Of a stretch of DNA of 64,000 nucleotides, positions 25,123-34,241 are shown piece after piece. Numbering within the stretch: position 1 is the stretch's first letter; every line of letters starts with the position of its first letter. The stretch is from assembly GCA_946544685.1 (NCBI GenBank), contig CAMNML010000001.1:1-64000 (forward strand). Reading direction: 5' to 3'. The translations under genes were made by a program, and so were the position numbers. Source of the stretch: an uncultured Caryophanales bacterium (GTDB lineage Bacteria; Bacillota_I; Bacilli_A; RF39; UBA660). A model generated the notes under the pieces. That model saw only the letters and a program-made list of their open reading frames with translations. It made no database searches and was not told where the DNA came from.

Positions 25123-26049
25123 CTATATTTTAATCGATTGAAGATATTCTTCTGGATATCCTGTTGTTCTAGATATTACATCGAGTGGAATATTTTCTTT
25201 AAGTAATGAGCAAGCTGTTTCTGCTTTGTTTTGTTCAATACCTTGAGAAATTCCTTGAGAAATACCTTGAGAAATTCCTTGAGAAATACCTTGAGAAATA
25301 CCTTGTTCTAATCCGTGTTGTTCTGCTCTAAGGATTCTTGTTCTAGTCATTTTTTCTTGATCTTCTTCTGTAGTTAAAAATTGATATATTGTACTGTCAT
25401 CGTTGTATTTGTTTACTAATTTACGAATTTTTTTTACCATATCATCATACTCCTCTAATATTTCTAATTCTTTATCATTACATTCAAACATAATAAGATG
25501 TAAGTTATCCTTAATTAACTTCTTGTTATCAGTATACAATATTTTTTTGTATTCCGCAATATTAAATTCATAAATATTCATATTATTTATAAACTTTTTA
25601 TTATTTTTTTCTCCTTTTATATGATTTATTTCTTTTTTGTATCCCTTAATTTTTGAACATAAGTTTATTTGAGTACATACTGGTTGATTAATATAGTCTT
25701 CTTTTTTCTTTAATGAGTTAGCGTATATATTTGATATATAAGCAAAGTTTCTTTTTTTAGTATCTTCATCATATGTATTATTATATTCTATGTTATAGAT
25801 CTCATTATTTATTTTAACAAGTAAATCAACTATTTTAGTTTTTACATTAACATTTTCTTTTTCTAATTCTTGTTTAATTAGTTCAATAATACTTTGTTCT
25901 GTTATAGGTTGTCCATCTTGTCCATTAAATATATTTACTTTCTTAATTTTTTTCTTAAGAATTCTTTCTAGAAACCATATCATTATTTCTTCATCAGAGA
26001 AAACTAATTTAAATATTGTATCATTTGATAACTTTTTAAATTATTTCAT
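25123..26049 (-). pseudogene. Rpn-type PD-(D/E)XK nuclease gene with an in-frame stop at codon 3
   Basis: Reading back from 26049, an ATG with a perfect AGGAGG site (7 bases away) is followed by AAA and then TAA at 26041-26043; the same frame then continues open as FKKLSNDTIFKLVFSDEEI, the conserved Rpn N-terminus, into the 286-residue frame that begins at an internal ATG (25983). So the family start is present but cut by a nonsense codon. The core VDLLVKINNEIYNIEYNN keeps the D...IExN nuclease pattern. Five GISQ repeats precede the C-terminal tail with SRTTGYPEEYLQSI. From the internal ATG, 22 codons short and without a good ribosome site, a product could still be made, possibly weakly. Sequencing error cannot be excluded. 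Confidence 0.7.
25241..25300 (-). repeat. 12-bp tandem repeat coding for (GISQ)n in the Rpn gene
   Basis: Five direct units of CCTTGAGAAATW (plus strand) and a partial sixth. Each unit is four codons (ISQG on the minus strand), so copy-number change keeps the frame. Units vary only at the last base. Confidence 0.9.
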
Positions 26050-26182
26050 ATTTTACCTCCTATAATAATCATACGATATTTAAATAAAAATTCCTTAAAA
26101 ATATAAAAAAAATATATTTTTATTTACATTTTATGCTTTTTTTTGTTAAACTTATATTGTAAATGATAAGAGGTAGTGTTTT

Positions 26183-27313
26183 ATGAATAAAAAAAATGAT
26201 AAGTTAAAATTAATAGTCTTAGATAGTCTAAAAGAATTAGGAGAAAAAGTTGATAGTCATCTAAAACGTATGTATGGAACGAAAGAATCTTTTTTAATTT
26301 CTAAAAAGGAAATTTGGTTTAATGATGGTCATGGAAAAGTGGAATTGCTCGAAACAGTAAGAGATAAAGATGTTTTTATTTTTCAGGATATTGGTAATTA
26401 TTCTATATCATATGAAATGCATGGTTTAATAAATCATACATCGCCTAATGACCTTTCTCAACAGTTAAAGGATTGCATTGGTGCTTGTAAATGTCATCCT
26501 CATAGTTTGTCTATTGTTATGCCTCTTCTTTTTGCTGGAAGACAACATAGAAGAATGTGTAGGGAAGCATTAAGCTGTGCTACATATTTACGAGAACTTG
26601 ATATTGATCCTTGTGTTAAACGTTTTATAACGTTTGATGCGCACGATGAAGGTGTTCAACAGGCACTTGCTTATACTGAGTTTGATAATTTTTTTGCTAC
26701 TAACTCAATACTTGAACAATTAATTACTGATGTTGATACGGAGAAATTGAAGGACGTATTGTTTGTTGCACCTGATTTTGGTGCTATTGGAAGAATGAAT
26801 TTTTATTTGAATTCATTTAACAATGATAATATAAAGAAAGATGCTGGAAGTTTTTATAAACGTAGAGATTATAATGTAATTATTGATGGTAGAAATCCTA
26901 TAATTGAGCATTCCTATTCCGGTAGTGAAAATATAGAAGGTAAAACTGCTATAATTGTAGATGATATGATTTCTTCTGGAAGTTCTGTATTTGATATTAT
27001 GATTGCTTTAAAAGAACGTGGTGTATCACATATTTATGTTACTGTTACATATTCATTGTTTACAAAAGGTATTGATAAATTTAATGAATTTTATGAAAAT
27101 AAAATGTTTGATGGCATATATACTACAAATTTGAGTTATATTGATAATTTATATAAAAAGCAACCTTGGTTGCATGTTGTTGATTGTTCTGAATATATTG
27201 CCAAAATATTATATAATATAAATAATGGTGAAAGTATTTCACAACTTTTGAGAGATAAAAGTTATCCTGGTAAAGTTTTATCTGAAAAGTTTAAGAATAC
27301 TTATGAAAAATAA
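26183..27313 (+). CDS. Ribose-phosphate diphosphokinase (PRPP synthetase), divergent
   Basis: 376 residues, longer than the usual 310-320. PRPP synthetase makes 5-phosphoribosyl-diphosphate from ribose 5-phosphate and ATP. Visible features: FQDIGNYSISYEMHG near the N-terminus, SIVMPLLFAGRQHRRM, FDAHDEGVQQALAYTEFDNF corresponding to the catalytic flexible region, and the PRPP-binding loop IIVDDMISSGSS around 257-268. AGAGGTAG precedes the ATG. It lies next to, and in the same direction as, the glycan locus that contains a UbiA-type phosphoribosyltransferase, which would use PRPP; housekeeping supply for nucleotides is the default reading. Confidence 0.85.
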   Translation: MNKKNDKLKLIVLDSLKELGEKVDSHLKRMYGTKESFLISKKEIWFNDGHGKVELLETVRDKDVFIFQDIGNYSISYEMHGLINHTSPNDLSQQLKDCIGACKCHPHSLSIVMPLLFAGRQHRRMCREALSCATYLRELDIDPCVKRFITFDAHDEGVQQALAYTEFDNFFATNSILEQLITDVDTEKLKDVLFVAPDFGAIGRMNFYLNSFNNDNIKKDAGSFYKRRDYNVIIDGRNPIIEHSYSGSENIEGKTAIIVDDMISSGSSVFDIMIALKERGVSHIYVTVTYSLFTKGIDKFNEFYENKMFDGIYTTNLSYIDNLYKKQPWLHVVDCSEYIAKILYNINNGESISQLLRDKSYPGKVLSEKFKNTYEK

Positions 27314-27333
27314 TTTTTTAAATTATTTTTTTT
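27306..27333 (+). terminator. All-AT terminator after the PRPP synthetase gene
   Basis: AAAAATAATTT pairs with AAATTATTTTT (11 bp, A-T only) around TTT, then T's. The left arm covers the stop codon. Its low stability makes it uncertain. Confidence 0.5.
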
Positions 27334-27427
27334 ATACAAGAGCATATTTTTTTATTTCAAAATATTTCTTACTTGTAAAATTATAGTTACTAAAAGTGCT
27401 AAAAAAATATATTTTTGTTTATTATGT

Positions 27428-27456
27428 TTGTTTTATGCTTGAAAACAATGTATAAT
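27428..27456 (+). promoter_or_regulatory. Promoter of the glycan locus
   Basis: TTGTTT (27428-27433), 17 bases, TATAAT (27451-27456), 17 bases before the favoured start of the TagO-like gene. Confidence 0.6.
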
Positions 27457-27473
27457 GTTAATAGGTGAGTATG

Positions 27474-28529
27474 ATGAATGATTTAATTGGACAAATTTTA
27501 TTGATGATTTTTATTCCTTTTGCATTTGTTGCATTAATTATGCCATTTATTAAAAGGATTGCGATTAGAGTAGGCGCAGTTGCCAATCCTGGGGGAAGAC
27601 ATATTCATAAAAAGGTTATGCCTATGTTAGGTGGACTTGGAATATTTTTTGGCTTTTTACTTGGTTATATGATTTTTGGTGAACATAGTGAACAAATGAA
27701 TTCTGTTTTAATTGGAAGCTTTGTAATTGTTATTACTGGTATGATTGATGATATATGTGATCTTAAACCTAAGGAAAAAATGGTAGGTCAGGTTATAGCA
27801 GCATGTATTATTGCTTTTTATGGTAAGATTTTACTTGTTGATGTAAGTGCTTTTAATTTGTATTTGAATTTTGGTATTTTTACATATCCTTTAACTATTT
27901 TATTTATTGTTGGATGCATTAATTGTATTAATTTTATTGATGGTATGGATGGTTTATCTGGTGGTATTAGCGCTATATACTATTTAACTGTTGGTATTAT
28001 AGGAGTTATAATGGGAAATGTTGATTTAGAGTTTGTTCTTACTTTTGTAATGCTTGGTTCTACATTAGGATTTCTAGTTCATAATTTTTATCCTGCTAAG
28101 ATATTTGCTGGTGATACTGGTAGTATGTTTATGGGATTTATTATTGCTGTTATTGCGCTTTTAGGATTTAAGAATGTAACTATGACTTCTTTAATTATTC
28201 CTTTATTAATATTAGGTGTACCAATTCTTGATACTTTATTTGCGATTATTCGTCGTACTTTAAAACATGAGAAAATATATGAAGGTGATGCATGTCATGT
28301 TCATCATCAATTATTAAATCGTAATAAATCACAAGTAAAGACTGTTTTAACAATTTATTTTATTAATTTATTGTTTGCGTCTGCATCTATTGTTTATATA
28401 TTAGATACTGAAAATAAGATAAGTTATTATGTTTATGGTGGACTAGCTTTAATTGTTATTTTGTTTGTTTGGAATACTAATATTATTTTTGATAGGAAAG
28501 AACTTAAGAAGAGGTTTAGTAGAAAATGA
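27474..28529 (+). CDS. tagO: Undecaprenyl-phosphate GlcNAc-1-phosphate transferase (TagO/WecA family)
   Basis: 351 residues. Of two tandem ATG codons the second is 5 bases from AGGTGA and is preferred. The enzyme transfers a sugar-1-phosphate from UDP-sugar to undecaprenyl phosphate and starts wall teichoic acid or a related glycan. Motifs: DDICDLKPKEK (first acidic motif), NCINFIDGMDGLSGG, AGDTGSMFMGF and HVHHQLLNR, with about ten membrane helices. It is the first gene of the long glycan locus and overlaps the next gene by 4 bp (ATGA), consistent with a committed first step. Confidence 0.92.
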   Translation: MNDLIGQILLMIFIPFAFVALIMPFIKRIAIRVGAVANPGGRHIHKKVMPMLGGLGIFFGFLLGYMIFGEHSEQMNSVLIGSFVIVITGMIDDICDLKPKEKMVGQVIAACIIAFYGKILLVDVSAFNLYLNFGIFTYPLTILFIVGCINCINFIDGMDGLSGGISAIYYLTVGIIGVIMGNVDLEFVLTFVMLGSTLGFLVHNFYPAKIFAGDTGSMFMGFIIAVIALLGFKNVTMTSLIIPLLILGVPILDTLFAIIRRTLKHEKIYEGDACHVHHQLLNRNKSQVKTVLTIYFINLLFASASIVYILDTENKISYYVYGGLALIVILFVWNTNIIFDRKELKKRFSRK

Positions 28530-29593
28530 AAAAGAAACTTTTATTTTGTTCTTATGATTTAAATATAGGTGGTATTGAGAATGCTCTTATAAATTTACTT
28601 AATAATATGGATTATTCTAAGTATGATATTACTTTGATTTTAGAACGAAAAGAAGGAGTTTTTCTTGATAAGTTGAACTCTAATGTTTGTGTTAAAGAGT
28701 ATAAGGTAAGTTCTTGCAAAAATATTGTTTTTAGGAAGTTTTATAATTTGTTTAAGAAATTATTTTGGATAATATTTAATTACCATAAATATGATTTTAG
28801 TTGTTGTTATGCGACTTATTCTTTGCCTTGCAATATGCTTGCTTATTATGGTTCTAAGAATAATTTATTTTACATTCATAGTAATTATAAATATATTTAT
28901 GATGAAAGTGATTTAAGAGTTTTCTTTGATGCTAGACGAATTAATTTATATAAACATATTGCTTTTGTTGCTAATGAAGCTAGGAAAGATTTAATTGAAT
29001 TTTATCCTAATATAAAAGATAAGTCTGTTGTTATAAATAATTTAATTGATTATCAAAAAGTGATTGATTTATCAAAAGAAAAAGTTAGTTATGATAAAAA
29101 AACAAAGTATTTATTTGTTTTTGTCGGAAGATTGGAAGAACATTCTAAGAGGTTGTCTAAAATGATTAATGTTGTTAAGAAACTTTCTGATGTTTCTTTA
29201 TTGATTGTTGGCGATGGTCCTGAAAGAGACATGTATCAAAATATGATAAGCGATTGTTCTAGAATAACTATGGTAGGAGCTAAAAAGAATCCTTATCCAT
29301 ATATGAATCTTGCTGATTATGTTGTTTTGTCTAGCGATTATGAGGGATATCCTGTTGTTTATAGCGAAGCAATTATTTTGGGAAAGAAAATTATTAGTAC
29401 AATTGATGTGTCTGATGATTTTATATCTATTCCAAATAGATTTGGATATATTGTTTCTAAAGATGAAAATAAAATGCTTTCTGATATTAAAGATATTTTA
29501 AAAAATGATAATATGATTCAAGAAAAAGTTGATTTTAGCAAAATTAATTCTTTAAAAATCAAGAAGTTAGAGAGTATGATTGATGGTGAGTAG
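28526..29593 (+). CDS. GT4-family glycosyltransferase
   Basis: 355 residues. Two Rossmann halves: the N-terminal part starts with LLFCSYDLNIGGIENAL (the GGxE loop of GT4), the C-terminal part has FVFVGRLEEHSKRL, LLIVGDGPERD and the EGYPVVYSEAI motif whose glutamates bind the nucleotide-sugar. It probably adds a sugar to the lipid-linked glycan in the cytoplasm. Sugar and linkage cannot be read. It overlaps tagO by 4 bp. Confidence 0.88.
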   Translation: MKKKLLFCSYDLNIGGIENALINLLNNMDYSKYDITLILERKEGVFLDKLNSNVCVKEYKVSSCKNIVFRKFYNLFKKLFWIIFNYHKYDFSCCYATYSLPCNMLAYYGSKNNLFYIHSNYKYIYDESDLRVFFDARRINLYKHIAFVANEARKDLIEFYPNIKDKSVVINNLIDYQKVIDLSKEKVSYDKKTKYLFVFVGRLEEHSKRLSKMINVVKKLSDVSLLIVGDGPERDMYQNMISDCSRITMVGAKKNPYPYMNLADYVVLSSDYEGYPVVYSEAIILGKKIISTIDVSDDFISIPNRFGYIVSKDENKMLSDIKDILKNDNMIQEKVDFSKINSLKIKKLESMIDGE

Positions 29594-29594
29594 T

Positions 29595-30692
29595 ATGAAA
29601 AATAAAGAACGAATGATAGGATTGGATATTTTACGAATATTATCTATGCTTGGTATTATTGGGTTACACTTGGTTGGTCAAGGTGGAATATTAGGTAATT
29701 TAAATTTAATGAATTATCGAACTTTTGTGATACTTTTTATTTATGTTGTTTGTTATTTGTCGGTTGATATATTTGGAATTTTATCCGGATATTTGTCTTG
29801 GAAAAAGAAAAAATTTAATTATAGCAGAATTATTGATTTGATTTTTATTACGTTTTTTTATTGTGCTATTATTACTTTTGTTTTTCATTTTTTTGATTTA
29901 TGTGGTTTTAAAACATTAGGGTTTAAAGAATTTGTCAATTCACTATTTCCTGCGCTTGTTGGTCGTAATTGGTATATAACAAGTTACATTTTTGTTTTCT
30001 TTTTGATGCCTTATTCCAATGTTTTGGTAGATAAACTAGAACAAAGAAATATGAGGAATATGTTGATTATCTTATTTATAATGTTATGTATTATTCCCAA
30101 TATATTTTGGCAAACTGATTTTTTTAGGACTTTGAATGGATATTGTCCTTTATGGCTTTTATATTGTTATATGATTGGTGGTTATATAGGAAAATATGGA
30201 TTAAATGAAAAACTTTACAAGAACAGAATTATTGTTGCTTTTTCTTGTATTGTTTCAGCATATATTTTTAATATTTTGGTTCGTATAATAACATTTAAAT
30301 TGTATGGACAGGTAATGTATGAAAGTTGGTTTATAAATTATGTATCTCCTTTTAATGTTATTGCGTCAGTATTATTAATATCGATTTTTTCTAATATAAA
30401 AATAAAGAATAGTACCATTAATAGAATTATTGTTTTTTTTAGTGTAAGTTCATTTGCTGTATATATAATTCATTGCCATTATTTGGTGTATGATTATTAT
30501 ATATTGGATATTATGAAGTTTTGTGTTGAACGTAATGTTATTATTATTATTTTATATTTTACATTATTTTGTATTGTAATATATTTAGTATGCAGTATTA
30601 TAGATTTTTTAAGAATTAAAATTTTTAAAATATTTAAGATCGATTGTTTGGTTAATAAAATAGGTGAAAGGTTAAATAATTTTTTAAATTGA
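29595..30692 (+). CDS. Acyltransferase family 3 membrane protein (OafA/WecH-like)
   Basis: 365 residues from the ATG that lies behind GGTGAG and directly after the previous stop codon; upstream in-frame ATGs are inside the previous gene. It opens with GLDILRILSMLGIIGLHLV, the usual acyltransferase-3 start with the catalytic-type histidine, and has about ten membrane segments. Such enzymes O-acetylate or otherwise acylate surface glycans, moving acyl groups across the membrane. Substrate unknown. Confidence 0.85.
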   Translation: MKNKERMIGLDILRILSMLGIIGLHLVGQGGILGNLNLMNYRTFVILFIYVVCYLSVDIFGILSGYLSWKKKKFNYSRIIDLIFITFFYCAIITFVFHFFDLCGFKTLGFKEFVNSLFPALVGRNWYITSYIFVFFLMPYSNVLVDKLEQRNMRNMLIILFIMLCIIPNIFWQTDFFRTLNGYCPLWLLYCYMIGGYIGKYGLNEKLYKNRIIVAFSCIVSAYIFNILVRIITFKLYGQVMYESWFINYVSPFNVIASVLLISIFSNIKIKNSTINRIIVFFSVSSFAVYIIHCHYLVYDYYILDIMKFCVERNVIIIILYFTLFCIVIYLVCSIIDFLRIKIFKIFKIDCLVNKIGERLNNFLN

Positions 30693-30710
30693 TAGTAGAA
30701 AGGTGATATT

Positions 30711-31649
30711 ATGCCTAAATTTAGCATTGTTATTCCTGTTTATAATTCTGAAAAATATTTGAATAAGTGTATTGATAGTGTTATTAATCAGAATTATAAA
30801 AATTATGAAATTATTGTTGTTAATGAAGGATCTCAGGATGATAGTCAGAGTATCATGGATAGTTATGGTAAAAAGATTAAAAATATACATATACCACAAA
30901 AAAACACTTTCGGTCCTAGTTATTCAAGAAATATAGGTGTTTCTGAAGCAACTGGTGATTATATTTTATTTTTGGATAGTGATGATTATTATGAGCCTGA
31001 TTTATTACATAAATTAGATGAAGCACTTGATAATGAATATGATTTAGTTAGATTTGAAATTCAGTATGATAAGAATGGTCTTAAAGAAAAAATAAAGGGT
31101 TGTATATCTGACTGTGTGTATGATACTGGTATTTATGCTTTTAATGAAATATGTAATTATTCTATAGTTGAGAGTCCTTGTTGTTATGCTTTTAATAGAG
31201 AATTTTTTTTGAAAAATAAATTTGAATTTAAGGTTGATACTCTTCATGAGGATTTTGGATTAATTCCTTTGATTTTGATAAAAGCTGATAGTGTTAAATG
31301 TATTAATTATATTGGGTATAATTATGTTATTCATGATAATAGTATTATGACTAATAATAGTAATGATCGTGTTATAAAGAAATGCAATGATTTTTTAGAG
31401 CATTTTAAGTATTTAAAGGATGAAAGTTCTAAATATAGTAGTGATTTAAAAATATTTAATAGTTATATTGCTAATTCTGTTATTTTAAAATCTACATATT
31501 TAACTGGTGAACATTATAAAAAATATATTAAAGAATTAAGAAAGCTTGGAGTTTTTGATATGCTTCTTAGTGATACTTTTGGTAGAAAAATTAAAAAGTT
31601 TTTTATTAGGATTAGTCCTAAATTATATTATAAGTTAGTTAGAAGGTAA
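30711..31649 (+). CDS. GT2-family glycosyltransferase with altered nucleotide-binding motif
   Basis: 312 residues. GT-A fold: FSIVIPVYNSEKYLNKCIDS at the start and the metal motif FLDSDDYYEPDLL. The usual VNDGSTDDS motif reads VNEGSQDDS, so the first aspartate is a glutamate; activity may be retained but this is unusual. AAAGGTGAT precedes the ATG. The next gene is a paralogue with the normal motif, 3 bases downstream. Confidence 0.88.
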   Translation: MPKFSIVIPVYNSEKYLNKCIDSVINQNYKNYEIIVVNEGSQDDSQSIMDSYGKKIKNIHIPQKNTFGPSYSRNIGVSEATGDYILFLDSDDYYEPDLLHKLDEALDNEYDLVRFEIQYDKNGLKEKIKGCISDCVYDTGIYAFNEICNYSIVESPCCYAFNREFFLKNKFEFKVDTLHEDFGLIPLILIKADSVKCINYIGYNYVIHDNSIMTNNSNDRVIKKCNDFLEHFKYLKDESSKYSSDLKIFNSYIANSVILKSTYLTGEHYKKYIKELRKLGVFDMLLSDTFGRKIKKFFIRISPKLYYKLVRR

Positions 31650-31652
31650 TAT

Positions 31653-32594
31653 ATGGTAAAGGTTAGTGTTATTGTTCCAATTTATAATAGTGAAAAGTAT
31701 TTGAAAAGATGTATTGATTCTTTGGTTAGTCAAACTCTTTTTGATATGGAATTTATTTTAATTAATGATGGTTCTACTGATAGTAGTGATTCTATTATTA
31801 ACAGTTATAGTGATTCACGTATTAAGTATTTTAAAAGATCTAATCATGGTATAGGCGCAACTCGTAATTTTGGAATTGAACATTCTAGCGGTGATTTTAT
31901 TGGATTTTTAGATAGCGATGATTATGTTGAACCTGATATGTTTGAAAAATTATATAATAAATGTGTTCATGATGATTTAGGTATTGTTATTTGTGATTTT
32001 TATAAAGAGTCTTCTAATATAGAAAAGATTATTTTTAATGATTTCGGAATAACAGACCTAAATAGCAAACCTAATTTACTAATGGATATTAATTTGGCGC
32101 CTTGGAATAAGTTATATAAAAGAGATATTTGTTCTAATGTATTATACCCTGTTGGTGTTAAATATGAGGATACTCCATGGGTAGCTAAGGTTATGTCTAA
32201 TGCTTCTAGAATTGGTAAATTAAATGAATGTTTATATCATTATATAGTTCATAATAATAGCGAAACAACTGTTGTTGATAATCGTGTTTATGATATTTTT
32301 AAAATAACTGATATTTTGTTATCTGATTTAGGAAGTAATGAATATTTAAAAGATTCTGTTAATGATTTAGTTATTTATTTAATTACTAAGTATACGGTTA
32401 GTCAAAGGTATTTAAAAAGTAAAAAAGAAAGAGATAAGTTTATTGATTATGCTTTTGTTTATTTAAATAAGAATATACCTGGTTTTAAGAATGCTAATTA
32501 TTTTAAAAAAAGAGAATTTTTAAAAGGGCTTGTTGAAAAAAGTAAATTTTTAACTAAATTGCATTGTGATTTGTATTCATTTTTAAAAAAATAG
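31653..32594 (+). CDS. GT2-family glycosyltransferase
   Basis: 313 residues. It begins VSVIVPIYNSEKYLKRCIDS, has LINDGSTDSSDSII and GFLDSDDYVEPDMF, and APWNKLYKRD in the acceptor part. It is closely similar in plan to the preceding gene. Cytoplasmic addition of a sugar to the glycan is expected. The ABC exporter genes follow after a short gap with a new promoter. Confidence 0.9.
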   Translation: MVKVSVIVPIYNSEKYLKRCIDSLVSQTLFDMEFILINDGSTDSSDSIINSYSDSRIKYFKRSNHGIGATRNFGIEHSSGDFIGFLDSDDYVEPDMFEKLYNKCVHDDLGIVICDFYKESSNIEKIIFNDFGITDLNSKPNLLMDINLAPWNKLYKRDICSNVLYPVGVKYEDTPWVAKVMSNASRIGKLNECLYHYIVHNNSETTVVDNRVYDIFKITDILLSDLGSNEYLKDSVNDLVIYLITKYTVSQRYLKSKKERDKFIDYAFVYLNKNIPGFKNANYFKKREFLKGLVEKSKFLTKLHCDLYSFLKK

Positions 32595-32625
32595 TTTTAT
32601 ATTGTTGAATTTATAACATATTTTT

Positions 32626-32634
32626 TGATATAAT
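32626..32634 (+). promoter_or_regulatory. Extended -10 promoter before the ABC exporter genes
   Basis: TG-A-TATAAT. Because the ATG at 32633 overlaps this element, that codon cannot be the start of a message from here, which supports the start at 32654. Confidence 0.55.
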
Positions 32635-32653
32635 GGACAAGAGAGTAGAGGTA

Positions 32654-33466
32654 ATGATAGTGATTAAAAATGTTTTAAGTAACTTTAAGAGATACTCTTT
32701 TTTAATGAGTGAGTTAATTTCTCGTGATTTTAAAGTTAAATATAAAAGAAGTGTTTTAGGAGTTTTATGGTCTATATTGCAGCCAATTCTTATGATGACT
32801 GTTATGGCTATTGTATTTTCTCAAATGTTTAAATTTAAGGTTGAAGGCATTAATTATCTTGTTTATTTGATGACAGGAATAGTTATGTTTAATTATTTCA
32901 GTGAGGCAACATCGAATGCGATGACATCTGTTGTATTTAATTTTGGACTTATAAATAAGGTTTATATACCAAAGTATATTTTTCCTATTTCTAAATGCTT
33001 ATTTTGTGGTATTAATTTTATTCTTACTTTAATACCATGGTTTGGAATAATATTACTTTCTTATGTTGGATTAGGTGAATATACTTGTCATTTGAATTTA
33101 TGGTATATTTTAATTCCTTATATACTTTTGTGTTTCTTCTTATTCGCACTTGGAATTGGATTTATTTTATCGTGCGTTTCTGTTTTTTTAAGAGATATGT
33201 TTTATATATATAGTATTATTTTAACTATATGGAATTATATGACACCAGTTTTCTATAGTATTGAAATATTACCAGTTAAATTACAGGCTTTATTTAAACT
33301 TAATCCGTTGTATTTGTATATAACTGGAATTAGAAGTATTGTTTTAGCTGGAGAAAGACCTTCAGTAACTCAACTTGGTTTCATGGCTTTATATGGAATT
33401 ATTACTTTATTTATCGGTCTTATTGTATTTAGAAAGAAACAGGATAAATTTATTTATTATGTTTAA
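32654..33466 (+). CDS. Polysaccharide/teichoic acid ABC exporter permease (Wzm/TagG family)
   Basis: 270 residues from ATG 32654; GTG at 32660 is 8 bases from AGAGG and is also possible. The N-terminus has SRDFKVKYKRSVLGVLWSIL, the amphipathic helix and first segment typical of the ABC-2 glycan exporters, followed by six membrane helices. A FYSIEILPVKLQALFKLNPL loop matches TagG/Wzm. Together with the ATPase encoded next it moves the finished lipid-linked glycan across the membrane, so this locus uses the ABC-dependent and not the Wzx/Wzy route. Confidence 0.9.
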   Translation: MIVIKNVLSNFKRYSFLMSELISRDFKVKYKRSVLGVLWSILQPILMMTVMAIVFSQMFKFKVEGINYLVYLMTGIVMFNYFSEATSNAMTSVVFNFGLINKVYIPKYIFPISKCLFCGINFILTLIPWFGIILLSYVGLGEYTCHLNLWYILIPYILLCFFLFALGIGFILSCVSVFLRDMFYIYSIILTIWNYMTPVFYSIEILPVKLQALFKLNPLYLYITGIRSIVLAGERPSVTQLGFMALYGIITLFIGLIVFRKKQDKFIYYV

Positions 33467-33477
33467 TGGAGGTTAAA

Positions 33478-34218
33478 ATGATTAGTGTTAAGAATGTAAC
33501 TATGAAATTTAATTTAGGCATTGAAGCAACATCTTTTAAAGAAACATTTATTTCTTTATTTGATAAGAAGAGAAGAGTATCTAAAGAAAAAAATGAATTA
33601 CTTGCTTTGAATAATGTTTCTTTTGAAATTTCTAAAGGAGAAGTTGTTGGGCTTATTGGAAGTAATGGAGCAGGTAAAAGTACACTTTTAAAAGTTGTAA
33701 GTGGTGTTATGAAACCAACTAAAGGTAGTGTTAAAGTTGAGGGTGTTATATCGCCTATGATAGAATTGGGTGCTGGATTTGATTCAGAACTTACTGCTCG
33801 CGAAAACATATATTTAAATGGTGCGATATTGGGTTATTCTAAGAAGTTTCTTGATGAAAAATTTGAACAAATAGTTGAATTTTCTGAAATTAGAGATTTT
33901 TTGGATGTTCCTGTTAAGAATTTTTCTTCTGGTATGACTGCTAAGTTAGCATTTTCTATAGCGACTATTGTTGATCCTGAAATATTAATTGTTGATGAAA
34001 TTTTATCTGTAGGGGATATTAAATTTCAGGAAAAAAGTAAGAAAAAAATGATGGAAATGATTAATGGTGGAACTACTGTTTTGTATGTTTCGCATTCATT
34101 AGAATCTATTAAGGATTTATGTACTAAAGTCATTTGGCTTGATCATGGAAAAATTGTAAAAATTGGAGATCCTAAAGAACTATGTGATGAATATTATAAA
34201 TTTCAAATGGAAAAGTAA
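33478..34218 (+). CDS. Polysaccharide/teichoic acid ABC exporter ATPase (Wzt/TagH family)
   Basis: 246 residues; GGAGG is 5 bases before this ATG. Walker A GSNGAGKST, a GAGFDSELTARENIYLNG Q-loop region typical of Wzt/TagH, signature FSSGMTAKLAF, Walker B ILIVDEILSVGD and the H-loop VSHS are all present. There is no C-terminal carbohydrate-binding domain of the long Wzt type, so recognition of a capped chain end is not indicated. Pairs with the permease gene just upstream. Confidence 0.92.
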   Translation: MISVKNVTMKFNLGIEATSFKETFISLFDKKRRVSKEKNELLALNNVSFEISKGEVVGLIGSNGAGKSTLLKVVSGVMKPTKGSVKVEGVISPMIELGAGFDSELTARENIYLNGAILGYSKKFLDEKFEQIVEFSEIRDFLDVPVKNFSSGMTAKLAFSIATIVDPEILIVDEILSVGDIKFQEKSKKKMMEMINGGTTVLYVSHSLESIKDLCTKVIWLDHGKIVKIGDPKELCDEYYKFQMEK

Positions 34219-34241
34219 ATTAAAAAGAGTGGTTGATAGGT

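Noticed and set aside
25237..25305. Repeat cluster as CRISPR or non-coding satellite
   Set aside because: The 12-bp units lie inside an open frame and encode GISQ repeats; there are no spacers.
33450..33809. Minus-strand open frame opposite the ABC exporter ATPase gene
   Set aside because: It is antisense to a clearly conserved gene, low in complexity and rich in Ser/Pro/Leu as expected for the complement of the true frame.
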